Below, piece after piece: positions 46,334-55,410 of a stretch of DNA of 64,000 bases. Origin of the DNA: Rhodanobacteraceae bacterium. Lineage in GTDB: Bacteria; Pseudomonadota; Gammaproteobacteria; Xanthomonadales; Rhodanobacteraceae. The stretch lies in the NCBI GenBank assembly GCA_009996615.1, contig JAACZU010000005.1, positions 124,001-188,000 on the forward strand, read 5' to 3'. The notes beneath the pieces were generated by a model, which was not told the origin of the DNA, made no database searches, and worked only from the letters and a program-made list of their open reading frames with translations. Both the position numbers and the translations under genes were made by a program. The number at the start of each line of letters is the position of its first letter. The first letter of the stretch is position 1.

Positions 46334-46373
46334 ACGTGGCATTCCGGCGCAAAACCGGCCCTTTGCCACGTTG
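46334..46373. promoter_or_regulatory. Nested inverted repeat upstream of thiD
   Basis: AACGTGGCA (46334-46342) and TGCCACGTT (46365-46373) are exact inverted repeats around a smaller CCGG...CCGG palindrome, ending 14 bp before the thiD start. It may be an operator or an mRNA hairpin. No TPP riboswitch core (THI box) was recognised. Confidence 0.5.
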
Positions 46374-46387
46374 CTGAAAAACAACAT

Positions 46388-47188
<801 letters not shown>

Positions 47189-47193
47189 AAGAG

Positions 47194-47362
47194 CCGGGAT
47201 TGGGGATTCGGGATTGGGGATTGGTGCGGCGGCATACCGCGGCACGTAGGGTGGGACACAGCGCCGAAGGCGCGAGTCCCACCCGCTCTTGCACGAGCGC
47301 CGCAGGCCGCGACCAAGTGTCGCCCCTGCAAGCGCCTCGTCGCGGCTACGCCGCTCCTACAA
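47194..47362. repeat. Cluster of three repeat types after thiD
   Basis: Between convergent genes lie a GGGATTCGGGATTGGGGATT tract (47194-47222, as in the pheS-pheT spacer), a CGTAGGGTGGGACACAGCGCC...GAGTCCCACCC unit (47244-47284), and a TCGCGGCTACGCCGCTCCTACAA REP unit (about 47303-47362) that overlaps the 3' end of the dehydrogenase gene. Confidence 0.65.
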
Positions 47363-48361
47363 CCGCGCGATCAACGCATCGGCGAACGACTGCGTGGTGC
47401 CGCTGCCGCCGAGGTCCGGCGTGACGCGGTCGCCGGCCGCCAGCGTGGCGCGGATCGCGCCGCGCAGGCGGTTGGCCTCGTCGACGCGGCCGAGGTGGTC
47501 GAGCATCTGCGCCGCGCCGAGCAGCAGCGCGCACGGATTGGCCACGCCCCTGCCGGCGATGTCCGGCGCCGAGCCGTGCACGGCCTCGAAGATCGCCGCG
47601 TCGGCACCGATGTTCGCGCCCGGCGCGAGGCCGAGGCCGCCGACCAGTCCGGCGCACAGGTCGGAAATGATGTCGCCGAACAGGTTCGTGGTTACGATCA
47701 CGTCGAACTGCTCGGGCTTCATCACCAGCTGCATGCAGGTGTTGTCCACGATCATCTCGTTGCACTCGATGTCGGGGTATTCGGCGGCGACGCCGCGCGC
47801 GGTCTTGAGGAACAGGCCCGAGGTCGACTTCAGGATGTTCGCCTTGTGCACGATCGTGACCTTCTTGCGGCCGGTGCGGCGGGCCAGGTCGAACGCATAG
47901 CGCACGATGCGCTCGGAGCCGCGGCGCGTCGTGCGCGTGACCGAGGTGGCGGTCTCGCCGTCTTCCGACAGCGCCTGGCCTTCGGCGCTGTAGGCGCCCT
48001 CGGTGTTCTCGCGCACGGTGATCAGGTCGATGTCCTGGTAGCGCGAGCGCGTGTTCGGGAAGCTGATCGCCGGACGCACGTTGGCGTACAGGTCGAAGCG
48101 CCGGCGCAGCTCGACGTTGATCGAGCTGAAGCCCTCGCCGACCGGCGTCGTCAGCGGGCTCTTCAGCGCGATGCGGTGCCTGGCGATCGCATCCAGCGTG
48201 GCCTGCGGCAGCAGTTCGCCGCACTTCTCGTACGCGGCGAGGCCGGCCTCGACGAACTCGTAGTTGAGGTCGAGGTTCAGCGCTTCGAGGACGCGCAGGG
48301 TCGCGTCCATGATCTCCGGGCCGATGCCGTCGCCGCGGATCACCGCAATCGTTGTGCTCAT
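47357..48361 (-). CDS. NAD-dependent isocitrate dehydrogenase
   Basis: A beta-decarboxylating dehydrogenase of 334 residues, similar in size to mitochondrial IDH3 and bacterial NAD-IDH. Motifs are VIRGDGIGPEIMDATLRVLEAL, LKSPLTTPVGEGFSSINVELRR (isocitrate site), VRENTEGAYSAEG, KVTIVHKANILKSTSGLF (catalytic Lys) and metal-binding NLFGDIISDLCAGLVGGLGLAPGANIG, ending in HGSAPDIAG. ENTEGAYS and the S/N-rich substrate loop favour isocitrate over 3-isopropylmalate, and no leu genes are adjacent. The start at 48361 has a GGAG site; ATG 48376 is an alternative. Confidence 0.88.
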   Translation of the reverse strand: MSTTIAVIRGDGIGPEIMDATLRVLEALNLDLNYEFVEAGLAAYEKCGELLPQATLDAIARHRIALKSPLTTPVGEGFSSINVELRRRFDLYANVRPAISFPNTRSRYQDIDLITVRENTEGAYSAEGQALSEDGETATSVTRTTRRGSERIVRYAFDLARRTGRKKVTIVHKANILKSTSGLFLKTARGVAAEYPDIECNEMIVDNTCMQLVMKPEQFDVIVTTNLFGDIISDLCAGLVGGLGLAPGANIGADAAIFEAVHGSAPDIAGRGVANPCALLLGAAQMLDHLGRVDEANRLRGAIRATLAAGDRVTPDLGGSGTTQSFADALIARL

Positions 48362-48559
48362 CAGGGGGAACTCCATGCTGCGCGGGCGGACTTCCGCGCT
48401 CGAAAAGGACCGCTTCAAGGGTGGCTGGGGCCGCGCCAGCGCGAGGTGGTGGCTGCGCCCGGACCGGGGCGGAGGAGCGGGAGGCGGGAGCGGCGCACGT
48501 GCGGCAGGCGCCTCGGCGCCCGGCTTGCCCGGACCGGCGAGGGCGCGCATTATCGGCGA

Positions 48560-49693
48560 ATGTCACGCTGTCGTACAACAAAACGCGTCAATCGCGCGCG
48601 GTGGACGCTGGCCGCCAGCCTCGGCACGCTGCTGTTCGCGGGCACCGTCCACGCGGTCGACAATGCCCCGAGCGATCTGCGCGTGAGCCTGCTGGCGACG
48701 TCTGCCGACGGCGCGGGCTGGACGCCGCCGCGCCTGCGCCTGGACGGTGCCGCGCCCGAACGCTGCCTGCCCCTGTTGGGTCCGGCGACGCTCGATGGCG
48801 TCGATCTCAGCCTTACCCTGACCACACCGGCCAGCGGCTGCACCAGCGAACGCAAGACCACATTCAACCTGTTCGTCGATCCGGCATTGGGCACCGGCTT
48901 GCCGCTGCTGCCCGGTCAGGTCTACCGCGTGCGCGTGTACGCCGCCAACCCCGGTGGCCGTGCCTCGCTGGTCGCATTCGACCTGCTCTACACGAGCAGC
49001 CCCGGCAACGCACCGACACCGGAAAACGGCTTCTGGTGGTCCGAGGCGAGCGCCGGCAACCAGGCCTCCCCCGGCACCGGCATCGCCCTCGAGGCGCAGG
49101 GCAGCCAGCTCGCGATCAGCCTGTTCGGCTTCGCCAACTCCGGCACGGCGACGTGGGCGTTCGGCAGCGCGCAGCGCAAGGGGCGCATCGCCGACGTGCC
49201 GCTGGTGCAGCTGGCGAACGGCGATCCGCCGTTCGCGCCGGCCGGCACCCAGCCGCAAGCCACGGCCGGCCCGCGCCTGGCGCTCGAATTCGTGTCGCCG
49301 ACGCGCGCACGCGCCTGGCTCGTGCACAGCGAGGACGGCCGCGACGTCGAGGTGCGCGCGCTGACGCTGGCGCGCTCGCGCTTCACCGACGGCCAGGCCG
49401 CCACCGCCTGGAGCGGCACCTGGGTACTGGTGCCGGAGGACGGCGGGACGCCGCGCACGTTCGATTTCGCCGCGCCGGGCAGCCGCGACGCCGAAACCTT
49501 CCACCTCGCCGACACGCTGCAGGGCGCGCAACTGGATTGCCGGCTGGCCACCGGCACGCGCCATCCGGACCTGTGCACGCTGTCGGCCGCCGGCAGCGTG
49601 CTGGCCGACTTCGACCAAGTCGGGCTCGACCGCCTCAGCGGCCGCAGCAGCGCCGGCACGCGCGTGCAGCTGCTGCGCGTGCCGCGCTCCTGA
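48560..49693 (+). CDS. Secreted protein of unknown function
   Basis: A 377-residue exported protein. The signal peptide is MSRCRTTKRVNRARWTLAASLGTLLFAGTVHA (about 1-32). The mature part is beta-rich with two Cys pairs (ERCLPLL, ASGCTS; LDCRLATGTRHPDLC) and a region PENGFWWSEASAGNQASPGTGIALEAQGSQLAISLFGF that resembles extracellular WW-containing repeats in other proteins of this order. I do not recognise the family. It is divergent from the isocitrate dehydrogenase gene (198 bp apart). Confidence 0.75.
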   Translation: MSRCRTTKRVNRARWTLAASLGTLLFAGTVHAVDNAPSDLRVSLLATSADGAGWTPPRLRLDGAAPERCLPLLGPATLDGVDLSLTLTTPASGCTSERKTTFNLFVDPALGTGLPLLPGQVYRVRVYAANPGGRASLVAFDLLYTSSPGNAPTPENGFWWSEASAGNQASPGTGIALEAQGSQLAISLFGFANSGTATWAFGSAQRKGRIADVPLVQLANGDPPFAPAGTQPQATAGPRLALEFVSPTRARAWLVHSEDGRDVEVRALTLARSRFTDGQAATAWSGTWVLVPEDGGTPRTFDFAAPGSRDAETFHLADTLQGAQLDCRLATGTRHPDLCTLSAAGSVLADFDQVGLDRLSGRSSAGTRVQLLRVPRS

Positions 49694-49745
49694 AACATCA
49701 CCCTGGAGACGCGACGGCTGGACTCGGTCGCGCGGGACTCGTGCC

Positions 49746-50126
49746 TTACGCCGCCTGCTTCGGGATCGAGCGGTTCGTGTGCGTCATCTTGTTGTGGCGG
49801 TCAACGTAGACGAGCTGCGGCTGGTGCTGCTCGGCCTCGGCCTCGCTGTAGCCGCCGTAGGCGCAAATGATGATGAGGTCGCCCGGCGTGGCGCGGTGCG
49901 CGGCGGCGCCGTTGATCGAGATGATGCCCGAGCCTTCGTCGGCGCGGATCGCGTAGGTCGAGAAGCGCTCGCCGTTGTTGACGTTGTAGATGTGGATCTG
50001 CTCGTACTCGCGGATGCCGGAGATGTCGAGCAGGTCGCCGTCGATGGCGCAGGAGCCTTCGTAGTGCAGTTCGGCGTGCGTCACGGTCGCACGGTGGATC
50101 TTTGCCTTGAGAAGGTTGAGCTGCAT
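49746..50126 (-). CDS. panD: Aspartate 1-decarboxylase
   Basis: A pyruvoyl enzyme that makes beta-alanine for pantothenate. It has 126 residues. The precursor self-cleaves between Gly24 and Ser25 ([14 protein letters not shown]), generating the pyruvoyl group. Lys9 ([10 protein letters not shown]), Arg54 in [10 protein letters not shown], Tyr58 and the [20 protein letters not shown] segment are conserved. An extended -10 promoter (TGGTATAAT) lies about 45 bp upstream and a terminator separates it from panC. Confidence 0.98.
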   Translation of the reverse strand: MQLNLLKAKIHRATVTHAELHYEGSCAIDGDLLDISGIREYEQIHIYNVNNGERFSTYAIRADEGSGIISINGAAAHRATPGDLIIICAYGGYSEAEAEQHQPQLVYVDRHNKMTHTNRSIPKQAA

Positions 50127-50170
50127 GGAGGGCCTCTGTCGTATCCGCGCAACAGGCGCGGCACATCCGC

Positions 50171-50199
50171 ATTATACCAGCCGATGTGCGCTTGCAGCA
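50171..50199 (-). promoter_or_regulatory. Promoter of panD
   Basis: On the minus strand a TATAAT (50171-50176) preceded by TGG makes an extended -10; CTGCAA 15 bp upstream is a weak -35. It is 45 bp before the panD start codon. Confidence 0.7.
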
Positions 50200-50259
50200 T
50201 GGCGCTGCCCGCCAGCGCCAGCACATCGGCGCGATGCACTCACACGAAGCATGCGGACA

Positions 50260-50296
50260 AAAAAAACCCTCGCGCGGTGATCGCTGCGAGGGTTTC
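50260..50296 (-). terminator. Terminator between panC and panD
   Basis: On the minus strand AAACCCTCGC...GCGAGGGTTT forms a 10-bp stem with a 12-nt loop, followed by TTTTT. It closes the pcnB-folK-panB-panC transcript before panD. Confidence 0.85.
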
Positions 50297-50407
50297 AATC
50301 TGAAGTGACGACTACCTAAACGCGCCCTGCGTATCTTCGGGGAGGCAACGAGTGTTGCGAAAACCCCCAAGACGGTGGGGAGAATACCACACCTTTCGGC
50401 AAAAGTG

Positions 50408-51253
50408 CTACGGAGTCAGCAAAATGTTGTCGATCAGCCGCGTGGTGCCCAGGCGCGCCGCGATCAGCGCGACCAGCGGCTCGTCGGTCCGCCCCGGCGA
50501 ACCGAGGTCCTCGGCGCGACGGATCACCGCGTAGTCCGGCACCAGCCCGGCCTGTTGCAGGCGCGCGACGGCTTCGGCCTCGACCATGGCCAGCGGCGCC
50601 ACGGCGGCGACGCGGTCGCGCATCCACTCGAGCGTGGCGTGGATCGCGCCGGCCTGCGCGCGCTGCGCCGGATCGAGGTACTGGTTGCGCGAACTCATCG
50701 CCAGGCCGTTCGCCTCGCGCACGATCGGCGCGCCGACGATCTCGATCGGGTAGCCGAGGTCGCGCACCAGGCGCCGGATCACCAGCAGCTGCTGGTAATC
50801 CTTCTGGCCGAACACGGCGAGATCCGGGCGCACGAGGTTGAACAGCTTGCTCACCACCGTCGCGACGCCGTCGAAATGGCCGGGGCGGATCGCGCCTTCG
50901 AGCAGGTCCGGCAGCTCCGGCACGCTGACCCGCACCGAGCGCTCGGCGCCGTATGGGTAGAGCACATCCACCGTGGGCAGGAACATCACGTCGCAGCCGT
51001 GCTCGGCCAGCCCCGCCGCGTCCGCCTCGGGCGTGCGCGGGTAGCGCGCGAAGTCCTCGTTCGGGCCAAACTGGGTCGGGTTGACGAACACGCTGGCGAC
51101 GACGAGGTCGGCACGCGCGCGCGCGGCCTCGACCAGCGAGTAATGGCCGCGGTGCAGGTTGCCCATGGTCGGCACCAGCGCGATGCGCTGGCCGGCGCGC
51201 GCGGCCGCGGCGACGCGCGCCTGCAGCTCGGCGGTCTGCTGGATGGTCTGCAT
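50408..51253 (-). CDS. panC: Pantothenate synthetase
   Basis: Joins pantoate and beta-alanine with ATP. It has 281 residues and a HIGH-like motif VPTMGNLHRGHYSLVEAA (about 27-44), then VNPTQFGPNEDFARYPRT, the substrate loop PELPDLLEGAIRPGHFDGVATVV, VFGQKDYQQLLVIRRL and RNQYLDP (KMSKS-like role). The start has a GGTT-type weak site, 6 bp after panB. It is the last gene before the terminator. Confidence 0.98.
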   Translation of the reverse strand: MQTIQQTAELQARVAAAARAGQRIALVPTMGNLHRGHYSLVEAARARADLVVASVFVNPTQFGPNEDFARYPRTPEADAAGLAEHGCDVMFLPTVDVLYPYGAERSVRVSVPELPDLLEGAIRPGHFDGVATVVSKLFNLVRPDLAVFGQKDYQQLLVIRRLVRDLGYPIEIVGAPIVREANGLAMSSRNQYLDPAQRAQAGAIHATLEWMRDRVAAVAPLAMVEAEAVARLQQAGLVPDYAVIRRAEDLGSPGRTDEPLVALIAARLGTTRLIDNILLTP

Positions 51254-51259
51254 GGTTCT

Positions 51260-52075
51260 TCAGTAGCTGTGTTCGGGGCCGGGGAACGCGCCGCTGCGCA
51301 CCGCATCGGCGTAGGCGGCGATCGCGCCGAGAACCGAATTGGTGCCCGCGAGGAAGTCCTTGCTGAAGCGCGGCCGCTTGCCCGGCGTAATGCCGAGCAG
51401 GTCGTGCACGACCAGCACCTGGCCGTCGCAGGCCGCGCCGGCACCGATGCCGATGGTCGGGATGTGCAACTCCCGCGTGATCTCGGCCGCCAGTGCCGCC
51501 GGCACGCATTCGAGCACGAGCAGGTCGGCGCCGGCGTCCTGCACCGCGCGCGCGTCGGCCTTCAGGCGCTGCGCGGCCGCATCGCCCTTGCCTTGCACGC
51601 GGTAGCCGCCGAGCGCATGCACCGACTGCGGCGTCAGGCCCAGGTGCGCGCAGACCGGCACGTCGTGTCGCCGCAGCGTCTCGATGGCCGCGCAGACCCA
51701 GTCGGCCCCCTCGAGCTTGACCATCGCCGCGCCGCCCTCGCCCATCAGGCGCGCGGCGTTGGCCAGCGCCAGCGACGGCTCGCGGAAGCTCATGAACGGC
51801 AGGTCGGCAACCAGCAGCGCGCGCCTGAGGCCGCGCGCGACGCAGGCGGTGTGGTAGACCATCGCGTCCATCGTGACCGGCAGCGTGCTCGCATGGCCCT
51901 GCACGACCATGCCGAGCGAATCGCCGACCAGCACGAGGTCGACGCCGGCCTCGTCGGCGCGCGCCGCGATGCTCGCCTCGTAGGCGGTGATCGAGACGAT
52001 CTTCTCGCCGCGGCGCTTGCGGTCGAGCAGGCCGGGCACGGTGACCGGAGTGCCGGCCGCAGGATTTGCGTACAT
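51260..52075 (-). CDS. panB: 3-methyl-2-oxobutanoate hydroxymethyltransferase
   Basis: Makes ketopantoate from ketoisovalerate and methylene-THF. It has 271 residues and a TIM barrel with the motifs [33 protein letters not shown] (Mg site), [52 protein letters not shown] and [24 protein letters not shown]. The start at 52075 is set by family length. The 304-bp gap upstream is repeat-filled, so panB may have its own promoter. It is followed 6 bp later by panC. Confidence 0.98.
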   Translation of the reverse strand: MYANPAAGTPVTVPGLLDRKRRGEKIVSITAYEASIAARADEAGVDLVLVGDSLGMVVQGHASTLPVTMDAMVYHTACVARGLRRALLVADLPFMSFREPSLALANAARLMGEGGAAMVKLEGADWVCAAIETLRRHDVPVCAHLGLTPQSVHALGGYRVQGKGDAAAQRLKADARAVQDAGADLLVLECVPAALAAEITRELHIPTIGIGAGAACDGQVLVVHDLLGITPGKRPRFSKDFLAGTNSVLGAIAAYADAVRSGAFPGPEHSY

Positions 52076-52138
52076 CGGCGCATTATTCCCCGCGCGGCCG
52101 GGCAAGCTCAACTGCATGAGGCGGGAGACGGCAGATCT

Positions 52139-52372
52139 TCGTAGGGCGGGACGCCGCCGCACAGCGGTCGAAACGGCCCTCCGGCCGCTGAGGTCGAAGC
52201 CGCCACGAGCGGCTGAGAGGGGAGGCACGGATGCCGACCGGAGCGCGTTCCATGGATGGATTTCCGGATAGCCATTGCACAGATGCCGACCGGAATATCG
52301 CTCCAGGAATGGATGCCTGGCGGGACTCGCGCCTTCGGCGCTGCGTCCCATCCTGCGTCCACGCCGGACGCC
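52139..52372 (+). repeat. GGA-hairpin repeat copy between folK and panB
   Basis: The left part (GTAGGGCGGGACGCC, 52139-52153) and the right part (GGCGGGACTCGCGCC...GCGTCCCATCC, 52320-52352) belong to the GGGTGGGAC family. Between them lies a copy of the 55-kb element: GTCGAAGCCGCC...GGCGGCTGAG, then hairpins GGCA-CGGA-TGCC (52224-52235) and TCCA-TGGA-TGGA (52249-52260), and an imperfect second repeat of the GATGCCGACCGGA block. This fills the gap 52076-52379; no gene was seen. Confidence 0.7.
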
Positions 52373-52379
52373 ACCACCT

Positions 52380-52883
52380 TCAGTCGATCGGCACGCAGCC
52401 GCGCGCATCGATGCGCGCGAGCAGCTCGCGCACGCTGCCGGCGCCGGCGATGTCGAGATCGGGCGCGAGCTCGGCCAGCGGCACCAGCACGAACGCGCGC
52501 TCGGCGATGCGCGGATGCGGCAGTTCCAGGCCGGGCGCGTGCAGGCGCAGGTCGTCCCAGGTCAGCAGGTCGAGGTCGAGCGTGCGCGGCCCCCAGCGTT
52601 CGCCGTCGCGGCGGCGCCCGTGCGCACGCTCGATCGCGAGCAGCGCGTCGAGCAGCGCACGCGCTTCGAGCGTGGTCTCGACTTCGGCGACCGCGTTGAC
52701 GAAGGCCGGCTGCGCTTCCAGCCCCCACGGCGCGGTGCGGTAGCGGCGCGAATGGCGCAGCAGGCGCGTGTGCGGGAGCGCCGCCAGTGTGGCCAGCGCG
52801 CGCTGCACTTGCGCGGCCGGATCGTCGAGGTTGCTGCCCAGGCCGACGAACGCACGCACGGGCGGTGCGTCAGTCGCCGCCAT
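52380..52883 (-). CDS. folK: 2-amino-4-hydroxy-6-hydroxymethyldihydropteridine diphosphokinase
   Basis: A folate-pathway pyrophosphokinase of 167 residues. The signature is [22 protein letters not shown] (about 12-33), then [23 protein letters not shown] and the strict family motif [16 protein letters not shown], with the two Asp residues that bind Mg-ATP, followed by [16 protein letters not shown]. The start ATG 52883 overlaps the end of pcnB by 14 bp, so the genes are coupled. Larger frames upstream are non-coding. Confidence 0.97.
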   Translation of the reverse strand: MAATDAPPVRAFVGLGSNLDDPAAQVQRALATLAALPHTRLLRHSRRYRTAPWGLEAQPAFVNAVAEVETTLEARALLDALLAIERAHGRRRDGERWGPRTLDLDLLTWDDLRLHAPGLELPHPRIAERAFVLVPLAELAPDLDIAGAGSVRELLARIDARGCVPID

Positions 52884-54246
52884 GGCCGGCCGCCGGCGCT
52901 CCCGCGCCGCGCTTGCGCCGACGGCGGCGTGGCCGCTTGCGCTTGGCCGGCGCCTCCCCCTCTTCCGGCGTGGACGGCGGCGGCGCGCTCGCCAGCCGTT
53001 CGGCCAGCGCCTCGCGTTCGAGCTCCTGCGCCTCGGTCCACCACGTCGCCAGTTCGGCCAGCGCCGCGCTTTCGCTGGCGCGCAGCACAAGGAAGTCGTA
53101 GGCGGCGCGGAAGCGCGGATGCTCGAGCAGGCGCAGCGCACGCTTCTTCGAGCGCTGCGCGAAGCGCGGCTGCATGCCCCAGATTTCCTCGATCGCGATC
53201 GTGAAGCGGCGCGGCACCGCGACGCGGTGCGTCTGTTCGCGCAGCACGCGCTCGCCGGCATGCGACCACGCCAGCGTCGGCTCGGTGCCCTCGTCGATCA
53301 GCGCCTGCGCGAGGCGCCGCGCCGGCTCCCACAACAGCGCGGCGAACAGGAACGCCGGCGTGACCGGCTTGTCTTCGCGCACGCGCGCATCGGTGTTCGC
53401 CAGCGTGCGCTCGATCAGTTCGCGCACGTGCGTCGCCGCGCCGGCCTGCAGCACGCGCGCGGTCGCCGGGAAAACGTGCTCGAGCAGGCCGTAGCGCTCG
53501 AGCGCACGGAAGCTGGCCAGGCCATAGCCACTCAGGAACAGCTTGAGCGCCTCGTCGAACAGCCGCGCCGGCGCCGCCTCGGCGAGCAGCGGGCCGAGCG
53601 TGGCGAACGGCGCGGCGGTGTCGGGCGCGATCTCGAAGCCGAGCTTGGCGGCCAGGCGCGCGGCGCGCAGCATGCGTACCGGATCTTCGTGGTAGCGCTG
53701 GTCGGGATCGCCGATCAGGCGCAGCACGCGGTGTTCGAGGTCGGCCATGCCGCCGACCGCGTCGCGCACGCTGAAGTCGGCGATGTTGTAGTACAGCGCG
53801 TTGACCGTGAAGTCGCGGCGCACCGCATCCTCCTCGATCGTGCCGTAGACGTTGTCGCGCACGAGGCGGCCGTCGACCAGGTGGCGGTCGCCGCTGCCGT
53901 CGTCGCTGCTGCCGCGGAACGTGGCGACCTCGACGATCTCGCGCCCGAACACGACATGGGCGAGGCGGAAGCGGCGACCGATCAGGCGGCAGTTGCGGAA
54001 CAGCGCGCGCACCTCCTCCGGCGTCGCGTCGGTGGCGACGTCGAAGTCCTTCGGATGGCCGCCGAGCAGCAGGTCGCGCACGGCGCCGCCGACCAGGAAG
54101 GCCTGGTAGCCGGCCTCGTGCAGCCGGTACAGCACGCGCAGCGCACCGTTGGAAATGCTCTTGCGCGAGATCGCATGCTCTGCACGCGGGATGATGCGGA
54201 AGGCGCCGGTGTCCGACGTGTTCCGTGCGCTGTGTTCCGGATTCAT
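52870..54246 (-). CDS. pcnB: Poly(A) polymerase I
   Basis: Adds poly(A) tails that speed RNA decay. It has 458 residues. The nucleotidyltransferase domain has GALRVLYRLHEAGYQAFLVGGAVRDLLLGGHPKDFDVATDATPEEV with the catalytic Asp pair (DFDVATD, about 68-74). It is followed by RRFRLAHVVFGREIVEVATFRG, the RNA-binding domain EDPVRMLRAARLAAKLGFEI, and a highly basic tail (KRKRPRRRRRKRG, about 434-446) that may bind RNA. PcnB proteins differ from CCA-adding enzymes by this longer C terminus, which supports the call. It starts the transcript pcnB-folK-panB-panC. Confidence 0.95.
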   Translation of the reverse strand: MNPEHSARNTSDTGAFRIIPRAEHAISRKSISNGALRVLYRLHEAGYQAFLVGGAVRDLLLGGHPKDFDVATDATPEEVRALFRNCRLIGRRFRLAHVVFGREIVEVATFRGSSDDGSGDRHLVDGRLVRDNVYGTIEEDAVRRDFTVNALYYNIADFSVRDAVGGMADLEHRVLRLIGDPDQRYHEDPVRMLRAARLAAKLGFEIAPDTAAPFATLGPLLAEAAPARLFDEALKLFLSGYGLASFRALERYGLLEHVFPATARVLQAGAATHVRELIERTLANTDARVREDKPVTPAFLFAALLWEPARRLAQALIDEGTEPTLAWSHAGERVLREQTHRVAVPRRFTIAIEEIWGMQPRFAQRSKKRALRLLEHPRFRAAYDFLVLRASESAALAELATWWTEAQELEREALAERLASAPPPSTPEEGEAPAKRKRPRRRRRKRGAGAPAAGHGGD

Positions 54247-54268
54247 CCGCAGAAAACGCTCCAGGTAG

Positions 54269-54296
54269 TTGCCGCCCCTTATTCGTTTGTTATACT
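54269..54296 (+). promoter_or_regulatory. Sigma70-type promoter of tRNA-Glu
   Basis: TTGCCG, 16 bp, TATACT, with the -10 ending 27 bp before the tRNA 5' end, within the divergent gap with pcnB. Confidence 0.75.
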
Positions 54297-54323
54297 ACGC
54301 GGCTCCGCAGTTCCAAAAAAGAC

Positions 54324-54399
54324 GCTCCCTTCGTCTAGTGGTCCAGGACACCGCCCTCTCAAGGCGGGAACACGAGTTCGAACCTCGTAGGGAGCGCCA
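54324..54399 (+). tRNA. tRNA-Glu (CTC)
   Basis: A 76-nt cloverleaf with acceptor GCTCCCT/AGGGAGC, D-arm TCTAGTGGTCCAGGAC, anticodon stem CCGCC/GGCGG with loop CTCTCAA (anticodon CTC), T-arm GAGTTCGAACCTC, discriminator G and encoded CCA at 54397-54399. Confidence 0.97.
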
Positions 54400-54530
54400 T
54401 TTGTTTTTGCGATCGTCCGTGATCGCTGCGGGCCGAGAGTCTGAACAAGACCTCTGCCCTTTGCTCCGGACAGGATCCAGAAGCGGCCATCCATGGCCGC
54501 ACTCCTCGACAGAAGCACTCCAGTCCTGCC

Positions 54531-54854
54531 ATGCCCTTCGTCGTCACCGAGAACTGCATCAAGTGCAAGTACACGGACTGCGTCGAGGTCTGTCCGGTCG
54601 ACTGCTTCCACGAAGGCCCGAACTTCCTCGTCATCGATCCGGAAGAGTGCATCGACTGCACGCTGTGCGAGCCGGAGTGCCCGGCCAGCGCGATCTTCCC
54701 GGAAGACGACGTGCCGGCTGGCCAGGAAGCCTTCATCGCGCTCAACGCCGAACTCGCCAAGGCGTGGCCGGTGCTGACCGAACGCAAGGACGCCCCGGCC
54801 GACGCCAAGGAATGGGACGGCAAGCCGGACAAGCTCAAGCTGCTCGAACGCTGA
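54531..54854 (+). CDS. fdxA: Seven-iron ferredoxin
   Basis: A 107-residue electron carrier. Eight or more cysteines form the [3Fe-4S] and [4Fe-4S] sites: [20 protein letters not shown] (about 7-26) and [19 protein letters not shown] (about 38-56). The C-terminal extension (about 75-107, [19 protein letters not shown]) is typical of FdxA. The start at 54531 begins the conserved MPFVVTENC. It stands alone, about 130 bp after tRNA-Glu. Confidence 0.97.
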   Translation: MPFVVTENCIKCKYTDCVEVCPVDCFHEGPNFLVIDPEECIDCTLCEPECPASAIFPEDDVPAGQEAFIALNAELAKAWPVLTERKDAPADAKEWDGKPDKLKLLER

Positions 54855-54860
54855 GCACGT

Positions 54861-54884
54861 AGAGCCGCGCATCCGCGCGCTCTT
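54861..54884 (+). terminator. Weak terminator-like hairpin after fdxA
   Basis: AGAGC-CGCG-CATC-CGCG-C-GCTCT forms an imperfect stem followed by TTCATCC. It is 7 nt after the fdxA stop, but has no proper T-run. Confidence 0.35.
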
Positions 54885-55041
54885 CATCCAACTATCTACT
54901 CTTCGCGAAAGCGACAACAGCAGTGGCTCAGGCGAGGCGCCGCTACGCTACGCTTCGCTTCAGCTTCTGCGCGCAGGAGCGCGCCGCTTTTCCGGGCCCC
55001 CGTTCAGCGGCGGTGGGCGCCGGACGGATCAGCCCGCAGGG

Positions 55042-55385
55042 GCGCGCGCAGGATGCGCGCGCGTTCGCCGTCGGCACACGGATGTGCCGTCGGCGAACCC
55101 CGGCCGGCGACCACGCACCCGCAGGGCAGGATGCCCGGAGGGCGCCGCTGTTGGGGTCGAAGCCGCCCTCGGGCGGCTGAGGGCGAGACATGGATGTCGA
55201 GCGGCAGGCGCCCCAGGGATGGATACTTGTGCCGACCAATCGACTGTGCGCTGGACAAGCAAGAGAAAGTAACCCGCTCGCAGGGATGCGAGCGGAAAAC
55301 GCAGGGACGCGGGTCGGTTTTCGCGGAAGCGGTGACGCGAAAGCCGAACACCATCCCCACCCAACCCTCCCATTGAAGGGGAGGG
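55042..55385 (+). repeat. Element of GGA-loop hairpins with a terminal hairpin
   Basis: Five hairpins present CA(N)GGATG with GGA in the loop. GCGCGCGCA/TGCGCGCGC, loop GGA (55042-55062); CGGCACA/TGTGCCG, loop CGGA (55072-55089); GGGCA/TGCCC, loop GGA (55124-55136); GACA/TGTC, loop TGGA (55187-55198); CCGCTCGCA/TGCGAGCGG, loop GGGA (55274-55295). A separate hairpin AGCCGCCC/GGGCGGCT sits at 55161-55178. The block ends with CCCTCCC-ATTGAAG-GGGAGGG (55365-55385) and CTTTA. No coding signal is convincing in the 556-bp gap 54855-55410. Confidence 0.75.
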
Positions 55386-55410
55386 CTTTAGGCGTGCCAC
55401 GCAAGAATCG

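Noticed and set aside
47357-48361. leuB, 3-isopropylmalate dehydrogenase
   Set aside because: The ENTEGAYS motif and substrate loop fit isocitrate dehydrogenase, and no leuC/D genes are adjacent.
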